From Microbacterium sp. LWH13-1.2 (GTDB lineage: Bacteria > Actinomycetota > Actinomycetes > Actinomycetales > Microbacteriaceae), in assembly GCF_038397735.1 (NCBI RefSeq), contig NZ_CP151635.1:2418001-2482000 (forward strand): a DNA stretch of 64,000 nt, written 5' to 3'. A model generated the notes under the pieces. It searched no databases, was not told the origin of the DNA, and saw only the letters and a list, made by a program, of their open reading frames with translations. Of the stretch, positions 10,428-19,213 are shown piece by piece (position 1 is the first letter of the stretch; each line of letters begins with the position of its first letter). The translations under genes and the position numbers were made by a program.

Positions 10428-11363
10428 ATGGCCGTTGATGAGGACACCGCCCCCACCAGCCTGAAGACGCATCGATACCTGCGACTGTCCCTCGTCTTCA
10501 TCGTCTTCACCCTGCTGCTCAGCGTGGTGATCCAGACGATCGTCACCTCGTGGGAGCCGTTCACTCTCGGATGGACTCCTCTGCCCTCGATCAGCCACTA
10601 CTTCTACACACCGGCTCGCACCGTCTTCGTGGGAGCTCTGATCGCGGCATCGCTCGCACTCCTCGCGCTGTCCGGGCGTGACCGCGCGACCACACTGCTC
10701 GACATCTCGGCGCTTTTCGCGCCGTTGATCGCGATCGTTCCGACCGGTCTCGCGAACCATCAGCGAGTCGGCCCGTTCGGGTGCCCTGACAACGTCGAGT
10801 GCGTACCGGTCGAGTTCCAGGGCGACATGCGACTCGGCATCGCCGTCTACGCCGTGGTCGTCGTGGCGCTCGTGATCACGATGGCCGTGATCCGGCGCCG
10901 CACCCGCACGCCGAACCCCTCGGCCCGCCTGGTGTCGATCATCGCGCTGATCACGGCGGCCGCCGTCGCCGCCCTCGCTTTCGCACCCGCACTCAACGAG
11001 CACTTCCCGTTCAACTTCTGGCCGGTGCACAGCATCCACTTCGTCGTGACCCTGCTGTTCTTCGGCGTGTTCGCCGCGGTCCCGATCCTCTACGCCGGCG
11101 GGCCGCTCGACCCCGGCGAGACCCCGCCCACTCCTCGCCAACGATCGATCTACCGGTGGATCGCAGGTCTCCTGATCGTCGACCTCCTGCTGCTCGTCGT
11201 GGCGCTCGCCTTCCGCCAGGTGTTCGGCGAGACCCCGGTCGTGCTCTTCGGCGAGGCCGTCGCGCTGATCCTGTTCGCCGCCTTCTGGTGCGTGCAGACG
11301 TTCCAGCGATGGGATGACCCGAACCCACCCTCGATCGTCGCGCGCAGACCGCTACCCGCGTGA
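10428..11363 (+). CDS. Integral membrane protein of unknown function
   Basis: I do not recognise the family. The 311-residue product has about seven hydrophobic helices. After the first there is an extracytoplasmic stretch containing SISHYFYTPARTVFVG, and a later loop has two cysteines in FGCPDNVECVP. The C-terminus is short and basic. The ATG at 10428 starts at MAVDEDT. The stop overlaps the end of the convergent WYL regulator gene by 12 bases. Confidence 0.75.
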   Translation: MAVDEDTAPTSLKTHRYLRLSLVFIVFTLLLSVVIQTIVTSWEPFTLGWTPLPSISHYFYTPARTVFVGALIAASLALLALSGRDRATTLLDISALFAPLIAIVPTGLANHQRVGPFGCPDNVECVPVEFQGDMRLGIAVYAVVVVALVITMAVIRRRTRTPNPSARLVSIIALITAAAVAALAFAPALNEHFPFNFWPVHSIHFVVTLLFFGVFAAVPILYAGGPLDPGETPPTPRQRSIYRWIAGLLIVDLLLLVVALAFRQVFGETPVVLFGEAVALILFAAFWCVQTFQRWDDPNPPSIVARRPLPA

Positions 11364-12338
11364 GCCGGGAGCGGGCGCATCGAGTGCCCGGAGCAGGCGC
11401 TCCAGCGATTCTCTGAGCTCCGCGCGATGAGGCTCGGGGAAGCTCGTCGTGTACTCGACGCCCTCGGGAATCCAGAGCAGCGCGTACATGGCCTCCCGCC
11501 AGTCCGACCCGCCGAACGGCCACCGCGTGCGACCCTCCCCCTCGGCGGTCGCGCCCTCCGACCAGGGCCCGAACATGCCCTCCATCACGGGCAGCGACAG
11601 TTCCATCACGGCATCCGCCTCGATCTTCTGCGGCGACCACGACGCGGCGATGAGCACCCGCTCCTCGATCTCCTCCTCGGTGATCTCGCGACGTGTGAAC
11701 AGCACTCGCGTGTGCTCGACCGAGACGATCCGGTCGACGCGGAAGGTCCGCCAGTCGTCGCGGTCGAGATCCCAGCACAGCAGGAACCATTTGCGTCCCG
11801 AGGGTGCGAGGGCGTGCGGCTCGACGCGACGCACGCTCTCGGCCCCCGCTCCGTCGATGTAGCGCATCCGCAGACGCTCGTGGTCGCGGGTCGCGAGAGC
11901 GATCTCCCCCAGCACGACGGGCGAGACCACCGGGGCGTCGCCGATGCGCGGTGGCTGCACGGCGGCGGCGAGCGCATTGACCCGCTGACGCAGCGCCGAC
12001 GGCAGCACCTGTTCGAGCTTCGCAAGCGCCGTCAGCGTCACCTCGGCACCGCCCACCAGCTGCTGCGTCGCGGCGACGCGAAGACCGATCGCCATCGTCA
12101 CCGCCTCGTCATCGGTGAGCAGCAGCGGGGGCACGGCGCTGCCTGCTTCTAGGCGGTAGCCGCCGGCCGCCCCTGGCGTCGACTCGACCCGGTATCCGAG
12201 CTCTCGCAGCCGATCGACGTCGCGGCGCACGGTGCGCTCGGTGACGCCGAGCCTGCTCGCCAGTTCCGTGCCGGGCCAGTGCCTGTGCGTCTGCAGCAGA
12301 TTGAGCAGGGCGAGGGCTCTGGAGGTGGTGTCGGACAT
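11352..12338 (-). CDS. YafY-type HTH/WYL-domain transcriptional regulator
   Basis: A 328-residue protein with an N-terminal HTH_11 (residues 1-60, with RLGVTERTVRRDVDRLRELGY) and a C-terminal WYL domain (LRMRYIDGAGAESVRRVEPHAL and KWFLLCWDLDRDDWRTFRVDRI). WYL domains sense small ligands or nucleic acids. It is transcribed divergently from a two-gene ABC exporter, with a palindrome in the 61-bp gap, so it probably controls that exporter and itself. Confidence 0.88.
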   Translation of the reverse strand: MSDTTSRALALLNLLQTHRHWPGTELASRLGVTERTVRRDVDRLRELGYRVESTPGAAGGYRLEAGSAVPPLLLTDDEAVTMAIGLRVAATQQLVGGAEVTLTALAKLEQVLPSALRQRVNALAAAVQPPRIGDAPVVSPVVLGEIALATRDHERLRMRYIDGAGAESVRRVEPHALAPSGRKWFLLCWDLDRDDWRTFRVDRIVSVEHTRVLFTRREITEEEIEERVLIAASWSPQKIEADAVMELSLPVMEGMFGPWSEGATAEGEGRTRWPFGGSDWREAMYALLWIPEGVEYTTSFPEPHRAELRESLERLLRALDAPAPGSRG

Positions 12339-12361
12339 GTCTTAAGATTGGCAGAGATCGC

Positions 12362-12376
12362 GGACAGGATCTGTCC
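12362..12376. promoter_or_regulatory. Candidate operator between WYL regulator and ABC exporter
   Basis: GGACAG-GAT-CTGTCC is a perfect 6-bp inverted repeat with a 3-bp centre. It sits midway in the 61-bp gap between two divergent starts, 23 bases before the exporter ATG. Position and symmetry suggest a dimer binding site for the adjacent WYL regulator. This is inferred and no known consensus is matched. Confidence 0.55.
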
Positions 12377-12399
12377 TGGTTGCGTTCTAGCCTGCAGGC

Positions 12400-13440
12400 A
12401 TGTCGAACGAATCCATCATCGAAACCGAAGGCCTCACCAAGGTCTTCACCGTCAAGAAGACGTCGGTCGAAGCGGTCACCGACCTCTCCTTCACTGCGGC
12501 GCGCGGCGAGCTCGTCGCGTTCCTCGGTCCGAACGGCGCGGGCAAGTCGACGAGCCTGCGGATGCTGACGACGCTCATCCCTCCGACGTCGGGGACCGCC
12601 CGCGTCGTCGGCCACGACATCCGCACGGATGCGGCCGGGGTTCGCGCACGCATCGGTTACGTCGGTCAGCTCACGAGCGGCAGCTTCTCGCAGCGGGTGC
12701 GCGATGAGCTGCGCAGCCAGGGCGCGTTCTACGGCATGAGCCGGCGCGACAGCATCCGCCGGGCCGACGAGCTGATCGAGTCGCTCGATCTCTCGTCGTT
12801 CGCGACCCGCACGGTGCAGCAGCTCAGCGGAGGTCAGAAGCGCCGGCTCGACATCGCGCTCGGGCTCATGCACGCGCCGCCGCTGATCTTCCTCGACGAG
12901 CCGTCGACCGGTCTCGACCCGCAGAGCAGGGCCAACCTGTGGGAGCACATCCTCGACCTGCGCACGCAGCACGGCACGACGGTGTTCCTCACGACGCACT
13001 ACCTCGAAGAGGCCGACCGCTATGCCGAGCGCGTCATGGTCATGGACAGGGGCCGCATCATCGCCGACGACGACGCGGCAGCACTGAAGGCGACGCTCGC
13101 CGGCGACGTGCTCACCTTCGGCTTCGCGAACGATGCGGATGCCGCGAACGCACGCCCGGTCGTCGCTCGTCTCAGCGGGGCCGAGGTGGCACTCGACGAC
13201 GACTCGCTGACGCTGGCCGTGCCGGACGGCGACCGACTGCTGCCGGTGATCGTGCGCGAGCTGGATGCCGCCGGCATCCTCGTCCGTCGGGCGACCGGCG
13301 TGCCTCCCACTCTCGACGACGTGTTCCTCGCCCTCACCGGGCGCACGCTGCGCGAAGCAGGAGAGGGCGGCGCCGGCGAATCCGACGCGGACAGCGCAGC
13401 CGACAGCAGCGAGAACGACAAGACAGGAGTCCTCTCATGA
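12400..13440 (+). CDS. DrrA-type ABC exporter ATPase
   Basis: A 346-residue ATPase of the daunorubicin/drug exporter (DrrA/CcmA) group. Walker A is GPNGAGKST, the signature LSGGQKRRLDIA, Walker B LIFLDEPSTGLD and the switch His lies in LTTHYLEEAD. After about residue 225 there is the extended DrrA-type C-terminal domain. The last 30 residues are acidic and low in complexity (EGGAGESDADSAADSS). It overlaps the permease gene by four bases. Substrate unknown; multidrug or lipid export is typical. Confidence 0.9.
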   Translation: MSNESIIETEGLTKVFTVKKTSVEAVTDLSFTAARGELVAFLGPNGAGKSTSLRMLTTLIPPTSGTARVVGHDIRTDAAGVRARIGYVGQLTSGSFSQRVRDELRSQGAFYGMSRRDSIRRADELIESLDLSSFATRTVQQLSGGQKRRLDIALGLMHAPPLIFLDEPSTGLDPQSRANLWEHILDLRTQHGTTVFLTTHYLEEADRYAERVMVMDRGRIIADDDAAALKATLAGDVLTFGFANDADAANARPVVARLSGAEVALDDDSLTLAVPDGDRLLPVIVRELDAAGILVRRATGVPPTLDDVFLALTGRTLREAGEGGAGESDADSAADSSENDKTGVLS

Positions 13441-14219
13441 CCACCACGACCGACACCCTCGTGCGCGCGAACCTCATGCGCGACACAAGGAACGTGCTGA
13501 CCCGCGAGCTCAAGCCGGTGCTGCGCGACCCGTTCACGCTGATCTTCAGCCTGCTGCAGCCGCTCGTGTTCCTCGGCCTGTTCGCTCCGCTCCTCATCGG
13601 CGGTTCCGGTCAGCCGGCGAGCGAGACCCTGGCGTGGTTCGTGCCGGGTGTGCTCGTGATGATCGTGCTGTTCGGCACCGGGGCGACCGGATCGAACCTG
13701 CAGTACGAGATGATGACGGGCTCGCATGAGCGCACCCTGGTCGCTCCCCTGGCCCGCTCATCGCTGCTCGTGGGTCGTGCGCTCAAGGAGATCGCGCCGA
13801 TCGTGGTGCAGGCTCTGATCATCGTGCTGATCGCGTGGCCATTCGGGTTCGCGATCGACCTGCCGGGCCTGCTCATCGGGCTCGCACTGCTCGCGGTCTT
13901 CGGCGTCGGGCTCGGATCGCTGTCGTACTCGCTGGCATTGGCCACCAAAGACCGCGAGTGGCTGTTCTGGGGAGTGCAGCAGTCGCTGATCTTCCCGCTG
14001 CTGATCCTCTCGGGAATGCTGCTGCCCCTCGATGACGGACCCGCGTGGATGCGCGCGGTCGCCGCCGTCAACCCGGTGAACTGGGTCGTGCAGGCAGAGC
14101 GGGCGCTGTTCGCGGGAGACCTCGGCGATGTCACCGTGCTCTGGGGCTGGGTGTCGGCGCTGGCCGTCGCCGCGATCGGCCTCGTGGTGGGAGTTCGGGC
14201 CATTCGCCGCAGCAGCTGA
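13437..14219 (+). CDS. ABC-2 type exporter permease (DrrB-like)
   Basis: A 260-residue ABC-2 permease with about six hydrophobic segments. The N-terminal amphipathic stretch RELKPVLRDPFTLIFSLLQPLVFLG is typical of DrrB-like subunits, as is the late segment LIFPLLILSGMLLPL. AGGAG lies seven bases before the ATG, which overlaps the ATPase stop. It forms the channel for the upstream ATPase. Confidence 0.9.
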   Translation: MTTTTDTLVRANLMRDTRNVLTRELKPVLRDPFTLIFSLLQPLVFLGLFAPLLIGGSGQPASETLAWFVPGVLVMIVLFGTGATGSNLQYEMMTGSHERTLVAPLARSSLLVGRALKEIAPIVVQALIIVLIAWPFGFAIDLPGLLIGLALLAVFGVGLGSLSYSLALATKDREWLFWGVQQSLIFPLLILSGMLLPLDDGPAWMRAVAAVNPVNWVVQAERALFAGDLGDVTVLWGWVSALAVAAIGLVVGVRAIRRSS

Positions 14220-14230
14220 GACGACAGGAT

Positions 14231-14280
14231 CCCGGCCCTGCGCCTCCTCACCCGATTCGGGCCGGAGGCGCAGAGCCGGG
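14231..14280. terminator. Bidirectional stem-loop terminator
   Basis: CTGCGCCTCC (14238-14247) pairs with GGAGGCGCAG (14264-14273). An outer stem CCCGGC (14231-14236) pairs with GCCGGG (14275-14280). It lies between the convergent ends of the exporter permease and the oxidoreductase gene. There is no T-tract, as is common in actinobacteria. Confidence 0.7.
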
Positions 14281-14289
14281 GCGCCTCGT

Positions 14290-15288
14290 TCAGGCCTCGA
14301 GCGTGGCCACGATCTTGCCCCGTCCGCCACTGGACGCGAGGTCGGCGAGGGCCGCCGGGATCTGCTCGAACGGATAGGTCTTCGAGACGACGGGCGTGAT
14401 CACCCCGTCATCCACCAGCGACGCGATGGTGCTCAGTTGCGCACCATCGGCCCGCATGAACAGGAACTCGTAGGCGACCCCGAGTCGCTTCGCCTGGCGC
14501 CGGATCTTTCGACTCAGCGCGGCGATCGCGATCCGCACCACGGCGTTCAGCTCCTTGCGCTTGGCGAACGCGGGGTCGGGCGGTCCCGAGATGCCGATCG
14601 CGAGGCCGCCGGGCCTCAGTACCCGCAGCGACCTCTCGAGATTCTCGCCGCCGAGGCTGTCGAGCACGAGGTCGTAATCCGACGGCACCTCTTCGAAGTC
14701 CTCGGTGCGGTAGTCGATCACGACGTCGGCACCCAGGCGGCGGACGAAATCGGCGTTCGCCGCGCTCGCCGTCGTGGCGACCGTGGCTCCGAGATGCTTC
14801 GCGAGCTGGATCGCGATCGAGCCGACGCCGCCCGCACCCGCGTGGATCAGGACCTTCTGACCGGGCTCGACCCGCCCCCGCTCGACCAGCGCCTGCCAGG
14901 CGGTGAGCGCCACGAGCGGGAGCGACGCGGCCTCCGCCGCCGTGATGCGCGTCGGCACGAGTGCGAGATCCGACTCGGCGACCGCGACGCGTTCGGCGAA
15001 CGCCCCCATGCGGCGCTCGTCGGGCCGGGCGAACACCCGATCGCCCGGGCGGAAGGACTCGACGAGCCCGCCCACGCGGATCACGGTGCCGGCGACGTCG
15101 TTGCCGAGGATGACAGGCAGCGAGTAGGGCAGGATCTGCGCGAACTCCCCCAGGCGGATCTTCTCGTCGAGCTGGTTGAGCCCCACGGCCTCCACCCGGA
15201 TCAGGACGTCTCGGTCACCGATCTCGGGTTCGGCGACCTCCCTCAGCTCGAGTGGCTGCGTGTACTTCGTGAGCACGAACGCGCGCAT
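14290..15288 (-). CDS. NADP-dependent quinone-reductase-like oxidoreductase (MDR superfamily)
   Basis: A 332-residue zinc-free medium-chain dehydrogenase. The N-terminal GroES-like domain shows LRVE-type strands and NDVAGTVIRVG. The Rossmann domain has the nucleotide motif GAGGVGSIAIQLAKHLGA near residue 150. No structural zinc cysteines are present, which places it with quinone oxidoreductases. The neighbouring SDR gene is on the same strand 31 bases upstream, and both lie opposite a TetR regulator, suggesting one detoxification or redox unit. Confidence 0.88.
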   Translation of the reverse strand: MRAFVLTKYTQPLELREVAEPEIGDRDVLIRVEAVGLNQLDEKIRLGEFAQILPYSLPVILGNDVAGTVIRVGGLVESFRPGDRVFARPDERRMGAFAERVAVAESDLALVPTRITAAEAASLPLVALTAWQALVERGRVEPGQKVLIHAGAGGVGSIAIQLAKHLGATVATTASAANADFVRRLGADVVIDYRTEDFEEVPSDYDLVLDSLGGENLERSLRVLRPGGLAIGISGPPDPAFAKRKELNAVVRIAIAALSRKIRRQAKRLGVAYEFLFMRADGAQLSTIASLVDDGVITPVVSKTYPFEQIPAALADLASSGGRGKIVATLEA

Positions 15289-15319
15289 GGTCGTTCTCCT
15301 TCACTCTCAGGCGTGGAGG

Positions 15320-16033
15320 TCAGACGGCCGAGGTGCGCAGCTGCGGATAGACCGCGTCGAGCGGCGCGCTGAGACCTGCCTTGAGCTGCACCGAGATCTC
15401 ATCCGCGAGCACCTCGTACTCGCCCCGCTCTGTCGCGTCGAGGATCGCCCGCACGAGGTCGGCCGGGTCGGTCTTGGGGTCGGAGACGTGCTCGGCCATG
15501 GCCGTGTCGACGTAGCCGACGTGCACGCCGACGACGTGCACGCCCGCGGGCGCCAGCTCGAGACGCAGCGAGTTGGTCGCCGACCACAGCGCCGCCTTCG
15601 TGGCGCTGTAGATGCCCCCGACCGCGAACCACGCGAGGGCCGAATGGATGTCGATGACCGTGGCTCCGTCGCGGCCCGAGAGCAGCGGGGCGTAAGCACG
15701 TGTCAGGAACAGCGGGCCGAGGAAGTTGGTCTCGACGTTGCGGCGGATCTCGTCGTCGGTATGCGTGAGGATACCCGCCGTCGGCACGGAGGCGCCGGCG
15801 TTGTTGATCAGCACGGTCACGTCGGATGCCGCCTCCACGGCATCGCGGATGGACTGCGCATCGGTGACGTCGAGCGTCAGCGGCACGATCCGCGCGTCTT
15901 CCCACTCGCGCGGCGTGCGGGCGCTGGCGTAGACCTTCGCAGCTCCCCGTTCGAGCGCCTGGTGCACGAACTGGGTGCCGATACCTCCGTTCGCGCCTGT
16001 GACGAGGACGACAGCTCCGTTGAGTGAAGGCAT
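15320..16033 (-). CDS. Short-chain dehydrogenase/reductase (SDR)
   Basis: A 237-residue classical SDR. It has the coenzyme motif TGANGGIG near residue 12, NNAG (INNAGAS) near residue 80, and the catalytic YSATK with an upstream Ser in the active-site region. The start at 16033 (MPSLNGAVVLVTG) has a purine-rich AAAGAG upstream. It is probably cotranscribed with the downstream MDR oxidoreductase and is divergent from a TetR gene. Substrate not predictable. Confidence 0.9.
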   Translation of the reverse strand: MPSLNGAVVLVTGANGGIGTQFVHQALERGAAKVYASARTPREWEDARIVPLTLDVTDAQSIRDAVEAASDVTVLINNAGASVPTAGILTHTDDEIRRNVETNFLGPLFLTRAYAPLLSGRDGATVIDIHSALAWFAVGGIYSATKAALWSATNSLRLELAPAGVHVVGVHVGYVDTAMAEHVSDPKTDPADLVRAILDATERGEYEVLADEISVQLKAGLSAPLDAVYPQLRTSAV

Positions 16034-16096
16034 GGACCGCTCTTTCTTCTTTACGACTTCTTCTTGCGACAATGAGGGACATCGCTGAGCGTGTGC

Positions 16097-16111
16097 ACTG
16101 GCGACTCCAGT
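16097..16111. promoter_or_regulatory. Candidate TetR operator
   Basis: ACTGG-CGACT-CCAGT is a perfect 5-bp inverted repeat in the 120-bp gap between the SDR and TetR genes. A second loose repeat, AGTC-N6-GACT, follows at 16108-16121. The position suits a local TetR-type repressor; the assignment is inferred. Confidence 0.4.
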
Positions 16112-16153
16112 CATAACCGACTGTACTCAGTTTCTATTCCGAGAGGATCCCGC

Positions 16154-16756
16154 ATGTCGAGCCAAGCCGTACCTCTCGGGCGACGCGAGCGGAACAAGCA
16201 GCAGAAACTCGAGCGGATCACCGCGGCCGCAGCCGAGCTCTTCACCGCCCACGGCATCGACGACGTCACGACTCAGCAGATCGCCGAGAAGGCGGACGTC
16301 GGCACAGGGACGCTCTTCCTCTACGCCAAGACGAAGGGCGAACTGCTTCTGCTCGTGCAGAACGCGCACTACGCCATGGCGCTGGACAGCGGACGAACGG
16401 CGGCCGCGGCGACGGATGACACCCTCGACGCGACCATGGCCCTTCTCCGCCCGATCATCGAGTGCAATCGGGTGCAGGTCGAGAACGGCCGCACCTACCT
16501 CCGCGAGATGGTGTTCGGCAACCCGGCCGACGCGCACCACGCCGAGGCCCTGCGGATCGTCGGCGAGACCGAGGCGGCACTGACCGGCATCCTGAGCCGC
16601 GATCCGCGGATCGACGCGCACCGCGCCCCGATACTCGCCCGCATCGTCTCGGCCGCGATGTTCGTCACCATGGCGGCGAGCGTCAACGCCGAAGCGAGTA
16701 TCGACGAGATCGCCGACGATGTCAGGACCCAGGTCGGCGCACTGCTCGATCGGTGA
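16154..16756 (+). CDS. TetR-family transcriptional regulator
   Basis: A 200-residue TetR protein. Residues 8-60 form the helix-turn-helix domain (ITAAAAELFTAHGIDDVTTQQIAEKADVG, then GTLFLYAKTKGELL). The rest is the helical ligand domain. The ATG at 16154 has GAGAGGA upstream. It is divergent from the SDR/MDR oxidoreductase pair, which it probably represses. Confidence 0.92.
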   Translation: MSSQAVPLGRRERNKQQKLERITAAAAELFTAHGIDDVTTQQIAEKADVGTGTLFLYAKTKGELLLLVQNAHYAMALDSGRTAAAATDDTLDATMALLRPIIECNRVQVENGRTYLREMVFGNPADAHHAEALRIVGETEAALTGILSRDPRIDAHRAPILARIVSAAMFVTMAASVNAEASIDEIADDVRTQVGALLDR

Positions 16757-16763
16757 GATCGGC

Positions 16764-16805
16764 GCTCAGCGCTTAGAGCTCAGCGCCTAGAGCTCAGCGC
16801 CTGAT
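16764..16805. repeat. 14-bp tandem repeat, three copies
   Basis: The unit GCTCAGCGCTTAGA occurs three times head to tail (16764-16777, 16778-16791, 16792-16805) with one change in the second copy and a divergent end in the third. It fills the gap after the TetR stop and runs into the stop codon of the convergent gene. Confidence 0.8.
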
Positions 16806-18230
16806 CGAGTCGTGGAACGGGTTCGGCTCGAGCGTGATGTCGGTCGATGCATCCGCCCAGGTGCCGCCGTCGATCGGCGCGCGTCCGCGACGGAGGGCTG
16901 CGATCGCCTTCGTCGCGGGGGCCCCGATCGCCAGAGCAGCCGCACCGCCGAGCGTACGATCCTCCGAACCCAGCACGCTCGCACGGTGCCACGCCTCGTG
17001 CATCGCTCCTCCCCGTGCGGCGGGTACTCGCCTGGCAGGCAGCGCACCGGCACGGCGCAGCGCCACGAGCTGCTCGACGTGCTCCCACCAGGTCGACTCG
17101 ACCGAGGGATGGAAGTAGTTGTCGCGCAGCCAGTCGGGGTGGGGATGCCGGAATCGACCGGCCACGACCTCGTTGCGTCCACCGAGCAGACCGCTGCCGA
17201 CGAACACCGTATTGAGCAGGCTCTTGCTGACTCCGAACGAGTCCAGCGCGATCACGGGCACACCGAGCGCCACGGCTTCGACGGCCGCTGTCGAGCTGAC
17301 CGTGACGAGTCCGGCCGCCGTCGAGAGCGCGGCGGCCATCGAGGAGTACGAGACCACGAGGTTGTCGGGCAGCCGAGTGGGCAGCAGCTCGAGATACGGG
17401 TCGCGTTCGAGGTGGGTCTCGGACTCCCCCGGGCGTGAGCGCAGCTTGACGACGACTCGACGGTGAGGGTCGGCCTCGGCAGCCCGCACGAGGGTCGCGG
17501 CGATCTCCGCACGGTCGTCCCGGCCGACCGGCACCAGCGCCTGCGCGGCGAACACGATGTCGGTCGCCGGCATCCGCACCGGGCGCTCCGGCTGCGGCTC
17601 CGAAGGTGTGGGCCGTTCGGCGACGAGCGTTCCCGACGTGCCGGCCTGGTCGGCGGAGAGCACCCGCGCCCGATCGGCGGAGAGCATCCGCGATCGAGAC
17701 CGCGCGAACGGCAGCGTGGCGAGTGCCGTCGGAACCTGCACGCCGATGCGGCGACCCAGCTCGGCGAACGCCCGCTCCTCCCGATGCGAGTGCACGACGA
17801 GCAGGTCGGCATGGCGGCGGTACTCGAGGGCACCCCGCTGGGCGGGGATCGCCATTCCCGGCAGACCCGCGACGATCACCGGGCGGTGCGAGAGCGTGTC
17901 GACCAGGCGTCCCATCAGACGCACGAACGGCCCGCGCCCGGCGAGCAGGACGACGTCGGGACGCTGCCCCTCGAGCCACGCGGCAGCCTGGGCGAACCCG
18001 ATGCGGGTGACGTCGTCTGACAGCATGCCGGTGCGGGTCAGCGCCGTGCGCTGCTGCTCGACACTGGCCGTCAGGGGCGTCTTCACCAGCAGCAGGTGCG
18101 GACGGATGCCCGGCACACTGCCGAGCAGCGACGCCGACCACTTCACGAACGAGTCGGCGTCGGCGATCGCGACGACCCGCAAACCGTCCGAACTGCTCCC
18201 GCGCATTCCGCTCATGCCCATTCCGCCCAT
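16794..18230 (-). CDS. DUF6716-type putative glycosyltransferase
   Basis: A 478-residue protein with a GT-B-like layout. The N-terminal half carries VVLLAGRGPFVRLMGRLVDTL. The C-terminal half carries the motif SSTAAVEAVALGVPVIALD, seen in polysialyl- and CDP-glycerol-type transferases. I believe it belongs to DUF6716, a family found in actinobacterial nonulosonic-acid loci. Four in-frame ATGs lie within the first 25 bases, so the exact start is uncertain. It is the last gene of the five-gene minus-strand glycan operon, 25 bases after the NeuB-like gene. Confidence 0.7.
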   Translation of the reverse strand: MGGMGMSGMRGSSSDGLRVVAIADADSFVKWSASLLGSVPGIRPHLLLVKTPLTASVEQQRTALTRTGMLSDDVTRIGFAQAAAWLEGQRPDVVLLAGRGPFVRLMGRLVDTLSHRPVIVAGLPGMAIPAQRGALEYRRHADLLVVHSHREERAFAELGRRIGVQVPTALATLPFARSRSRMLSADRARVLSADQAGTSGTLVAERPTPSEPQPERPVRMPATDIVFAAQALVPVGRDDRAEIAATLVRAAEADPHRRVVVKLRSRPGESETHLERDPYLELLPTRLPDNLVVSYSSMAAALSTAAGLVTVSSTAAVEAVALGVPVIALDSFGVSKSLLNTVFVGSGLLGGRNEVVAGRFRHPHPDWLRDNYFHPSVESTWWEHVEQLVALRRAGALPARRVPAARGGAMHEAWHRASVLGSEDRTLGGAAALAIGAPATKAIAALRRGRAPIDGGTWADASTDITLEPNPFHDSIRR

Positions 18231-18255
18231 GCCCGTTCTGCCCGTGCCGTTCCGG

Positions 18256-19128
18256 TCACGCCGGAACGCGACGCAGCTTCGCCATCGGCGCGCGCTCGCT
18301 GTCGAAGACGCGCTTGACGCCGTCGCCGAGGGCCGTCTCGATCACGCGGATGTCGCGCACGAGGTGCTCGAGGCCGGTCGGCTCGAGCGAGGCCGCGTGG
18401 TCCGACCCCCACATGGTGCGGTCGAGGGTGATATGACGCTCGACGGCGACGGCGCCGATCGCGACGGCCGCGAGCGAGATCTGCAGCCCGCGCTCGTGCC
18501 CCGAGTATCCGACCGGCACGCCGGGGTAGCGGTCGCGCAGCGTGGCGATCGCCCGGAGGTTGGCCTCTTCGGGCTCGAGGGGATACGTCGACGTGGCGTG
18601 CATGAGCACGACGCGGTCGGTGCCGAGCGTGGACAGGGCGCGGTCGATCTGCTCGATCGTCGACATCCCGGTCGACAGGATGATCGGCTTGCCGGTCTCG
18701 CGCAGCGCGACGAGCAGCTCGGTGTCGGTGAGGCTGGCCGAGGCGACCTTGTGCGCCACGACGTTGAGCTCTTCGAGGAACTCGACGCTGGGCACGTCCC
18801 AGGGCGAGGCGAACCAGTCGAGTCCGAGCATCGTGGCGTGGTCGCCGATCGCGATGTACTCGTCGCGGCCGAACTCGACGCGGCGGCGGTAGTCGAGGTA
18901 GCTCATGGTGCCCCAGGGCGTCTCGCGAGGCACGTCGCGCATGTGCTCGGGTGTGGAGATCTCGGGCGTGCGCTTCTGGAACTTCACGGCGTCGGCACCC
19001 GCCTTCGCGGCGACGTCGATCAGACGCTTGGCGATGTCGACGTCGCCGTTGTGGTTGAGGCCGATCTCCGCGATGAGATAGGCGGGGTGACCGCCGCCGA
19101 TCACGCGTGAGCCGATGCTGACAGTCAT
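18256..19128 (-). CDS. NeuB-type nonulosonic acid synthase without SAF domain
   Basis: This 290-residue NeuB-fold enzyme condenses PEP with a hexose or hexosamine-type sugar to a nine-carbon keto acid. Recognisable motifs are AEIGLNHNG (residues 20-28), VKFQKR, the HKVASASL strand, ILSTGMST, the ATSTYPL segment, GYSGHE and VERHITLDRTMWGSDHAASL. GGAGGAA lies just before ATG 19128. The usual C-terminal SAF (antifreeze-like) domain of about 60 residues is missing. Whether the product is a Neu5Ac-like, Kdn-like or other acid cannot be told from sequence. The gene follows the CMP-sugar synthetase gene in the operon. Confidence 0.88.
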   Translation of the reverse strand: MTVSIGSRVIGGGHPAYLIAEIGLNHNGDVDIAKRLIDVAAKAGADAVKFQKRTPEISTPEHMRDVPRETPWGTMSYLDYRRRVEFGRDEYIAIGDHATMLGLDWFASPWDVPSVEFLEELNVVAHKVASASLTDTELLVALRETGKPIILSTGMSTIEQIDRALSTLGTDRVVLMHATSTYPLEPEEANLRAIATLRDRYPGVPVGYSGHERGLQISLAAVAIGAVAVERHITLDRTMWGSDHAASLEPTGLEHLVRDIRVIETALGDGVKRVFDSERAPMAKLRRVPA

Positions 19129-19213
19129 GGTTCCTCCGGTCGTCGAAATGGCCTTCTCCCCTGAGTACGCGCCGGGGATGAACACCTGGAGACCTGTCGG
19201 TTACCGGGGTCGG

